Below, in pieces: positions 59,044 to 64,000 of a DNA stretch of 64,000 nt (within the stretch, counting starts at the first letter, position 1; every line of letters begins with the position of its first letter). This DNA is from an uncultured Collinsella sp. GTDB taxonomy: Bacteria; Actinomycetota; Coriobacteriia; Coriobacteriales; Coriobacteriaceae. The stretch covers positions 104,954 through 168,953 of the forward strand of contig UQLF01000003.1 of assembly GCA_900541875.1 (NCBI GenBank). The letters are read 5' to 3'. The position numbers were made by a program, and so were the translations under genes. The notes beneath the pieces were generated by a model. It saw only the letters and a list, made by a program, of their open reading frames with translations, was not told where the DNA came from and made no database searches.

Positions 59044-59122
59044 CTATCTCGAGCCCAATCGCATTCGCATCACGCGCCTCCGCATTCTTCTCTTGCACTT
59101 CCCTTCCGAAAGGATTTTCACC

Positions 59123-59695
59123 ATGTCTCAGAACACCACCACCGCACAGCCCCGCACCGTCCAGACCGCCGACCGCGGCAAACTCGACGTCCGCGCTCTC
59201 GTCTTGCTCGCCATCCTGCTTGCCGCCGGCTTCATCCTCAACTTCACCGTCGGCAAGGCCATCTCCGGCATCTCGGGCGGCATGATCAGCCCCGAGTTCA
59301 TCATCTCGGCCTTCTGCCTCACCATCCTGGTCGTTCGCCCCAACATCGGCCAGGCACTCGTCATCGGCCTGATCTCGGCCGCCGTGATCCAGATCACCAC
59401 CACCTCGCCGTTTGTCGATTTTGCCGCCGAGGGCATCGCTGCCATGCTCATGGCCGTCATTGTCAACGCTGCTGCCAAGGACGGCCAGGTTAAGCCCGCC
59501 GTCGCCATCGTCGCAACGTTCGTGACCACCTTTGTCTCGGGCGTCATCTTCATGGTCATCAAGATGGCCATGCTCGGCGTGGTGAGCGAGCTCGCCGCTG
59601 CCATGCTGCCCGTCGTCGCCATGACCGCCGTCTTTAACGCCATCCTGGTCGGCGCTCTCTACCTGCCCATCCAGAAGGCCCTCAAGCTCAACTAA
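59123..59695 (+). CDS. ECF transporter S component (predicted tryptophan)
   Basis: This 190-residue membrane protein has about six hydrophobic segments (from ALVLLAILLAAGFILNFTVG) and the small size of an ECF substrate-binding subunit. Genes for a fused ECF ATPase and an EcfT follow on the same strand. The sequence alone does not name the substrate; the Trp-codon leader points to tryptophan. AAAGGA precedes the ATG. A 212-base gap with hairpins separates it from the ATPase gene. Confidence 0.8.
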   Translation: MSQNTTTAQPRTVQTADRGKLDVRALVLLAILLAAGFILNFTVGKAISGISGGMISPEFIISAFCLTILVVRPNIGQALVIGLISAAVIQITTTSPFVDFAAEGIAAMLMAVIVNAAAKDGQVKPAVAIVATFVTTFVSGVIFMVIKMAMLGVVSELAAAMLPVVAMTAVFNAILVGALYLPIQKALKLN

Positions 59696-59701
59696 CCCGC
59701 T

Positions 59702-59802
59702 CGGCTTTACGAACCACCCCATCTTGGCGTTCATTCGTCGCTCGCATACCCAAGTACGCTTCGCTCCTCTTTCGCGCCAACCTGGGGCCCCTCGGAAAGC
59801 CG
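59702..59802 (+). repeat. Imperfect long hairpin after the ECF S component
   Basis: Outer arms CGGCTTT/AAAGCCG, middle CCCCA/TGGGG and inner TTGGCG/CGCCAA pair in order, with internal loops. The apical part contains gcatacccaagtacgc. It begins seven bases after the S-component stop. Confidence 0.65.
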
Positions 59803-59847
59803 TCTCCGTGCTCCACCACCAAAGACTGTCCCAAACAACGAGCTTTT

Positions 59848-59887
59848 GGGGACGTTCTTAAACGACTAGCTATGTAAGAACATCCCC
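59848..59887 (+). repeat. Hairpin before the ECF ATPase
   Basis: Thirteen-base arms (ggggacgttctta and complement with one mismatch) enclose 14 bases, 20 bases before the ATPase start. No T run follows. It could tune expression of the ATPase relative to the S component. Confidence 0.6.
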
Positions 59888-59907
59888 GATGACTATGAAA
59901 GGTATCC

Positions 59908-61659
59908 ATGGAAACGATCATCAACGTCGACGATGTCTCGTTCTCCTATGGCACGCAGACCGAGCAGGCGCTTAAGCATATCTCGTTCAGCGTGAACAAG
60001 GGAGATTTTATCGGCATCATCGGGCCTTCGGGCGCCGGCAAGTCCACACTTGCCGCCTGCCTGTCGGGAGCCGTTCCCCACCATTACACCGGCACGTTCT
60101 TTGGGTCCGTCATGGTTGACGGCCATGACACCTGTGAAGTTTCGCTCACCGATGTGTCGCAGATTGTCGGCAGCGTGTTGCAGGACATCGACACGCAAAT
60201 GGTCGCCTCGGTCGTCGAGGACGAGATGCTATTTGGCCTGGAGAACTTTGGCGTTCCCCACGACCAAATCGAGCAACGTGTGAGCGAGACGCTCGAGACC
60301 GTCGGCATCAGCGACCTGCGCGAACGCGAGATCGCCACCCTCTCAGGCGGCCAAAAGCAAAAGGTTGCCATCGCCGCCATCCTCGCCATGCGTCCGCGCG
60401 TGCTCGTGCTCGACGAACCCACCGCGGCGCTCGACCCCGCCAGCTCCACGCTGGTCTTCGAGACCCTGCGTGAGGCCAACCGTGCACTCGGCATCACCAT
60501 CGTCGTCGTTGAGCAAAAAGTCGCCCTGCTTTCGGAGTATTGCAACCGCGTGCTCGTGCTCAATCATGGCGAAATCGCGCTACAGGGCGAGCCGCACGAG
60601 GTCTTCGCGCACGCCGATGAGCTCCGCGCCATCGGCGTCGATTGCCCACGTGTCACGCGCATTTTCAACAGCCTCGAGGCCGATGGCCTGGCCAGCGGCA
60701 CTCCCTGTTTGGATGTTGATGAGGCCGAGCGCCTGATTACGAGCATCGTCGACCCCGCACACGCAAGCAGCGACATTCAGGCACCCGCCGGCTCACCGCA
60801 CGCACCGTCGTTGCGCCCGCATGCCAAGGACGCCGAGCCCGTGCTCGCCTTCGATCACGTTGAGTTTGCCTATCCCAATGGCGGCGCCGCCGTCCACGAC
60901 CTCAACCTGACCCTCTATCCCGGCGAGCTCGTGGGCATCGTCGGCCAAAACGGCGCCGGCAAGACCACGCTCACTAAGCTGCTCACAGGCCTGCTTAAGC
61001 CCGCCTCGGGCAGCGTGCGCGTCACGGGACTGGATACCGCAGCCGTTCCCACGAGCCGCATCGCCCGCGAAGTCGCAACCCTCTTCCAAAACCCCGACCG
61101 CCAGATCTGCAAGGACACCGTGCTCGACGAGGTCGCCTTTGGCCTGGAGCTTGCCGGCATCGACCGTGCCGAGGCACTGCGTCGCGCCCAGCTCGTCATC
61201 GACCGCTTTGGCTTGCCGGCCGACGAGGCGCCCTTCTCGCTCTCGCGTGGTCAGCGCCAGATGGTGGCACTCGCCTCCGTCGTGGTCGTAGAGCCCAAAA
61301 TCGTGGTGCTCGACGAGCCCACGAGCGGCCTTGACTACCGCGAGTGCATGACCGTCATGGAAACCGTACGCACCATGGCCGAGCGCGGTTGCGCTGTAAT
61401 CATGGTCTGCCACGACATGGAAGTCGTCTCCGACTTTGCCGAGCGCATCGTGGTGATGGCCGACGGCCACATCCTCGAGCGCGGGCGCACGCACGAGCTG
61501 TTCTCGAACATCGAGCTCATGCAGCAAGCCTACGTTGAGCCACCTCAGGTCATAGAACTTTCTCGTCGCCTAGCATCCTCTGTCTCTCCCGCCTTTGCAC
61601 AGGTGAGCGAGGTCACCGATATCGTTCGCATTACCGAGGAGATGGTCCACCGTGGTTAA
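59908..61659 (+). CDS. Fused ECF transporter ATPase (EcfA-EcfA')
   Basis: This 583-residue protein joins two ABC ATPase domains that power the ECF module. Domain 1 (about 1-240) has Walker A GPSGAGKSTLAACLSG, signature LSGGQKQKV and VLDEPTAALDP. Domain 2 (about 310-560) has GQNGAGKTTLTKLLTG, the altered signature LSRGQRQMV and VLDEPTSGLDYRE. A linker rich in Pro, Ala and His joins them. AAAGG precedes the ATG, and the stop overlaps ecfT by eight bases. Confidence 0.94.
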   Translation: METIINVDDVSFSYGTQTEQALKHISFSVNKGDFIGIIGPSGAGKSTLAACLSGAVPHHYTGTFFGSVMVDGHDTCEVSLTDVSQIVGSVLQDIDTQMVASVVEDEMLFGLENFGVPHDQIEQRVSETLETVGISDLREREIATLSGGQKQKVAIAAILAMRPRVLVLDEPTAALDPASSTLVFETLREANRALGITIVVVEQKVALLSEYCNRVLVLNHGEIALQGEPHEVFAHADELRAIGVDCPRVTRIFNSLEADGLASGTPCLDVDEAERLITSIVDPAHASSDIQAPAGSPHAPSLRPHAKDAEPVLAFDHVEFAYPNGGAAVHDLNLTLYPGELVGIVGQNGAGKTTLTKLLTGLLKPASGSVRVTGLDTAAVPTSRIAREVATLFQNPDRQICKDTVLDEVAFGLELAGIDRAEALRRAQLVIDRFGLPADEAPFSLSRGQRQMVALASVVVVEPKIVVLDEPTSGLDYRECMTVMETVRTMAERGCAVIMVCHDMEVVSDFAERIVVMADGHILERGRTHELFSNIELMQQAYVEPPQVIELSRRLASSVSPAFAQVSEVTDIVRITEEMVHRG

Positions 61660-62398
61660 CGTCATCGACTATATGCCGGGCGATACACTGCTGCACCGCT
61701 TGAACCCGGTCGTCAAACTGGGCCTTGCCGCCGCCATCATCATCGGCATCTTCCTGTCCGATACCTACGTGGCGCTGTTGAGCTTTTTGGCGCTCACCCT
61801 TGAACTGGGCGCCTACGCCGGCGTCGCCGACCGTCTGCTCGCACTGCTCAAGCTGCTGATTCCGCTCGCGCTCATCATGCTGGTGCTTCAGCTGGCCTTT
61901 ATGCGCGACGGCAACATGGCGTGGGGCTTTATCACCGACACGGGCCTCATTACCGGATCGAAGGCCTGCCTACGCCTGTTGGGCGTGGCGCTGCCGCTCA
62001 TCCTCATGCTTATGGTGACCAAGCTCAACGACCTCGCCAACGCCTGCGTCGAGGTGCTGCACGTGCCATATCGTTATGCCTTCACCTTTACCACGGCACT
62101 GCGCTTTGTGCCGGTATTTGGCCAGGAAATGAACGCCATCATGGAGGCACAGACTGCACGCGGCGTCGAATACGACACTAAGAATCCCGTCAAGAAACTC
62201 AAGCTTATGCTGCCGCTGTGCGTGCCACTACTTATCTCGAGCGTGGGCAAAACCGATGCCGCCGCGCTTGCCGCCGAGCAGCGAGGCTTCTACCTGCGCA
62301 CGCGTACGAGTTCGTATAAGCGCTACCCCATCAAAGGCCTGGATATCGCCGTACTTATCGTCAGCATCGCCCTTATCGCCATCGGCTTCCTGTTCTAG
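61652..62398 (+). CDS. ECF transporter transmembrane subunit EcfT
   Basis: This 248-residue protein is the scaffold subunit of the ECF transporter. It starts YMPGDTLLHRLNPVVKLGLAAAIII, typical of EcfT. The cytoplasmic coupling helices carry the two Ala-Arg-Gly-type motifs, QTARGVEYDT and AAEQRGFYLRT. It overlaps the ATPase gene, indicating coupled translation. A strong terminator follows. Confidence 0.93.
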   Translation: MVNVIDYMPGDTLLHRLNPVVKLGLAAAIIIGIFLSDTYVALLSFLALTLELGAYAGVADRLLALLKLLIPLALIMLVLQLAFMRDGNMAWGFITDTGLITGSKACLRLLGVALPLILMLMVTKLNDLANACVEVLHVPYRYAFTFTTALRFVPVFGQEMNAIMEAQTARGVEYDTKNPVKKLKLMLPLCVPLLISSVGKTDAAALAAEQRGFYLRTRTSSYKRYPIKGLDIAVLIVSIALIAIGFLF

Positions 62399-62427
62399 CA
62401 CTCGCTGGCAGCAACCGGCAAATGCAA

Positions 62428-62462
62428 AAGGCCTCGGCTCGCACCAAACGAGCCGAGGCCTT
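62428..62462 (+). terminator. Terminator after ecfT
   Basis: Perfect 14-base arms (aaggcctcggctcg and complement) with a seven-base loop lie 29 bases after the stop, with T residues nearby on both sides, so it may also serve the convergent racemase gene. Confidence 0.88.
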
Positions 62463-62521
62463 ACTGTTTTCCCAGATAAAACCTACCAAAATAAACCTAT
62501 CCCTTTTTGGCAGGTCGGGGG

Positions 62522-63268
62522 CTAGAGGCGGTAGGGGACGCCGCTGCGAATGATGGACTCGCGTACCAGGACATCCATCGCATCGAGGGTGATCTCGGGC
62601 ATCTCGCGATACTTCTGCAACACCGAAAGCTCCGTGCAGGCCAGGATGACGCGGTCGCAGCCGCTACGGGCGAACTCCCACATCACGCGGTCGAACTTAT
62701 CCATATCGGGCTCGCGCCCGGCCTTCACATCGTCGTAGATGAGCGACATCACGTCGGCCTGACGCTTTTCACTGGGATAGACGACCTCAACGCCCGCGGT
62801 CTCACATTCGCGCCCATAGACGTCTGCGCCCACGGTACCGTCGGTGCCCATGATGCCGATCTTGTGCACCGGCTCGGCCGGCATACTCAGGTTGGGGTCG
62901 AACTCGCACTCCCCCATCACCGCGCCGGCCAGAGCATAGCGCACCGACTCGCGCGGCATGTGGATAATCGGCACCTTCGTAAACGACTGGATCTGGTCGT
63001 AGAAGTAGTGTGACGTGTTGCAGGGAATCGCTATGTGCGCGCAGCCCAGCGACTCGAGCGCTTGGGCGCACTCTTTCATGGTCGCCAGCAGCTCGGCATG
63101 CTCACCGGTCTTGATGGCCAGCGTACGGTCGGGCATGGTCGACTTGGAAAGCACCACCATGTCGATATGCTCCTGATCACAGGTAGCAGCCGTATGACGC
63201 ACGACCTGGTCGTAGTAATACGACGTGGCCTCGGCGCCCATGCCGCCGATAACTCCCAGCTTTTCCAT
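62522..63268 (-). CDS. Aspartate/glutamate racemase family protein
   Basis: This 248-residue cofactor-independent racemase has the two catalytic cysteines in AIPCNTSHYFYDQI and ILACTELSVL. The start GVIGGMGAEATSYYYDQVV is typical of the aspartate racemase subgroup. The ATG at 63268 follows AAGGAGG. It lies 84 bases downstream of an ATP-grasp ligase gene on the same strand, which suggests supply of D-Asp (or D-Glu) to that ligase. Confidence 0.9.
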   Translation of the reverse strand: MEKLGVIGGMGAEATSYYYDQVVRHTAATCDQEHIDMVVLSKSTMPDRTLAIKTGEHAELLATMKECAQALESLGCAHIAIPCNTSHYFYDQIQSFTKVPIIHMPRESVRYALAGAVMGECEFDPNLSMPAEPVHKIGIMGTDGTVGADVYGRECETAGVEVVYPSEKRQADVMSLIYDDVKAGREPDMDKFDRVMWEFARSGCDRVILACTELSVLQKYREMPEITLDAMDVLVRESIIRSGVPYRL

Positions 63269-63352
63269 CGCCGCCTCCTTGGTGACGCCCGCGCAATTGC
63301 TCGTATCATGCCCGCGCCCGTCCGATGCAAACCGGGCGGGCGCCGCGCTCAT

Positions 63353-64000
63353 CTACTTGTAATACGTCTTGAACAGCTTAAAGTGACGCAGCTTGGTGTG
63401 CCACATGCGCAACCAGCGGTTAAAGACAAAATCACCCTTCATAAACGAAGGATCGGCAGCCTTGCCCTCCTTGGCCAGACGATGCGCCTTCGCACGCAGC
63501 TCGGGGTCCTTGACATACTTGTCAACGACGCCCATAGGAACAACCATCCACAGCGCCTCGTCCTGCGCCGTCACAAATTCCGGCTCAAACGGACGGTTAT
63601 AGACGTACTCATCCACCACGTATTTGGCAACGTTAAAGCCACTATTGGTGACATAGTAATTACTGCGGCCCTGACGTGTGTTGAAGTCGAAGAACTTAAA
63701 CGAACCATCGCGCTGGTCGTACTTGACGTCGAAGTTGGAGAAGCCCGTAAACTTAAGGTCCTCAAGCAGCTTGCGCACGCCACCCATGAGCTCGTCGTTG
63801 GGCTCAGTGATGATGCAGGCGTGGTTGCCGACACCATGGGGCTGATGCTCCTCGAGCAGCACGTGGCCCAGGCACATCATGCGGACCTTGCCGTTGCGGT
63901 CGGAATAACTGGTGAGCACGCGCATGTACTCGTCGGCCAGATTCACGCCGCCGGTAAAGCCTACACGGCCATCCACGACTAAAATTTTGCGGTGGTCGCG
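63353..64000 (-). CDS. ATP-grasp ligase C-terminus joined to a phospholipase D motif (partial)
   Basis: The 216 codons run off the window edge. From about MRVLTSYSDRNGKVRMMCLGHVLLEEH onward the sequence reads as the C-terminal part of an ATP-grasp carboxylate-amine ligase, with FDVKYDQRDGSFKFFDFNTRQGRSN as the metal-binding end; D-aspartate ligases are of this type. The first 24 codons read RDHRKILVVDGRVGFTGG and NLADEY, a perfect HKD motif of a cardiolipin synthase. The two parts do not normally occur together, so this is a fusion, a deletion join or an assembly error. Confidence 0.65.
   Translation of the reverse strand, partial: RDHRKILVVDGRVGFTGGVNLADEYMRVLTSYSDRNGKVRMMCLGHVLLEEHQPHGVGNHACIITEPNDELMGGVRKLLEDLKFTGFSNFDVKYDQRDGSFKFFDFNTRQGRSNYYVTNSGFNVAKYVVDEYVYNRPFEPEFVTAQDEALWMVVPMGVVDKYVKDPELRAKAHRLAKEGKAADPSFMKGDFVFNRWLRMWHTKLRHFKLFKTYYK

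Larger units (their letters stand above)
58844..59122 (+). promoter_or_regulatory. Tryptophan attenuator leader of the ECF transporter
   Basis: A -10-like TATAGT (58844-58849) would start a leader of about 265 bases. It contains a short reading frame with three Trp codons, a segment cggtcga (58964-58970) perfectly complementary to tcgaccg (59026-59032) in the terminator, and then the terminator. Stalling at the Trp codons would free cggtcga to break the terminator; completing translation would cover it. An 18-base segment (58946-58963) is also complementary to 59058-59075. Confidence 0.8.

Overview
The window reads as a chromosomal stretch of a Collinsella-like member of the Coriobacteriia. 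This is inferred from the actinobacterial-style division cluster without ftsA, the fermentative gene content (pta/ackA, arginine deiminase, PTS sugar uptake), the GC-rich codon use and the low coding density at operon junctions. No rRNA or tRNA gene was seen. Genes 1-31.4 kb are almost all on the minus strand; from 33 kb onward both strands are used.

Region by region: (1) 1-4.0 kb is a phosphate uptake operon, pgeF-pstS-pstC-pstA-pstB, with pstB cut by the window edge. (2) 4.2-19.7 kb is a dcw cell-wall and division cluster, mraZ-rsmH-ftsL-ftsI-murF-mraY-murD-ftsW-murG-murC-murB-ftsQ-ftsZ, with murE and ftsA absent. Its promoter region carries candidate MraZ boxes, a LexA-like box and a palindrome. 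(3) 20.2-25.1 kb holds xerD, pyrG, a small winged-helix regulator and a DUF1846 gene. (4) 25.7-32.7 kb is an arginine deiminase locus, arcA-arcT-arcA-arcB-transporter, with two apparently identical arcA copies and no arcC. (5) 33.2-37.1 kb has ppk1 and rlmD, followed by an IS3 relic. (6) 37.7-41.8 kb is a beta-glucoside locus (PTS IIBC, 6-phospho-beta-glucosidase) plus an EamA transporter behind a candidate attenuator. (7) 42.2-51.2 kb has a DJ-1-family gene, maf, a P1-family peptidase, a glycosyltransferase with glf, then pta and two divergent ackA genes. (8) 51.3-56.6 kb has a HIT gene, xseA/xseB, a YugP-type metallopeptidase, rnd, a lipid kinase and a 30-residue membrane peptide. (9) 56.9-62.4 kb has a C69 dipeptidase with a C-terminal membrane anchor and an ECF transporter preceded by a Trp-Trp-Trp leader peptide and attenuator. 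(10) 62.5-64 kb has an Asp/Glu racemase and an ATP-grasp ligase whose upstream end reads as a phospholipase D motif.

The most interesting items are three. First, a family of nested long hairpins lies 13-32 nt after the stop codons of three genes. They share GTCCT and TGCGGAA internal motifs in the same orientation relative to the gene, and two of them show compensatory stem changes. Second, the ECF transporter appears to be controlled by a ribosome-mediated tryptophan attenuator, which predicts tryptophan as its substrate. Third, the duplicated arcA genes look identical in the coding region while their flanks have diverged, which suggests gene conversion.
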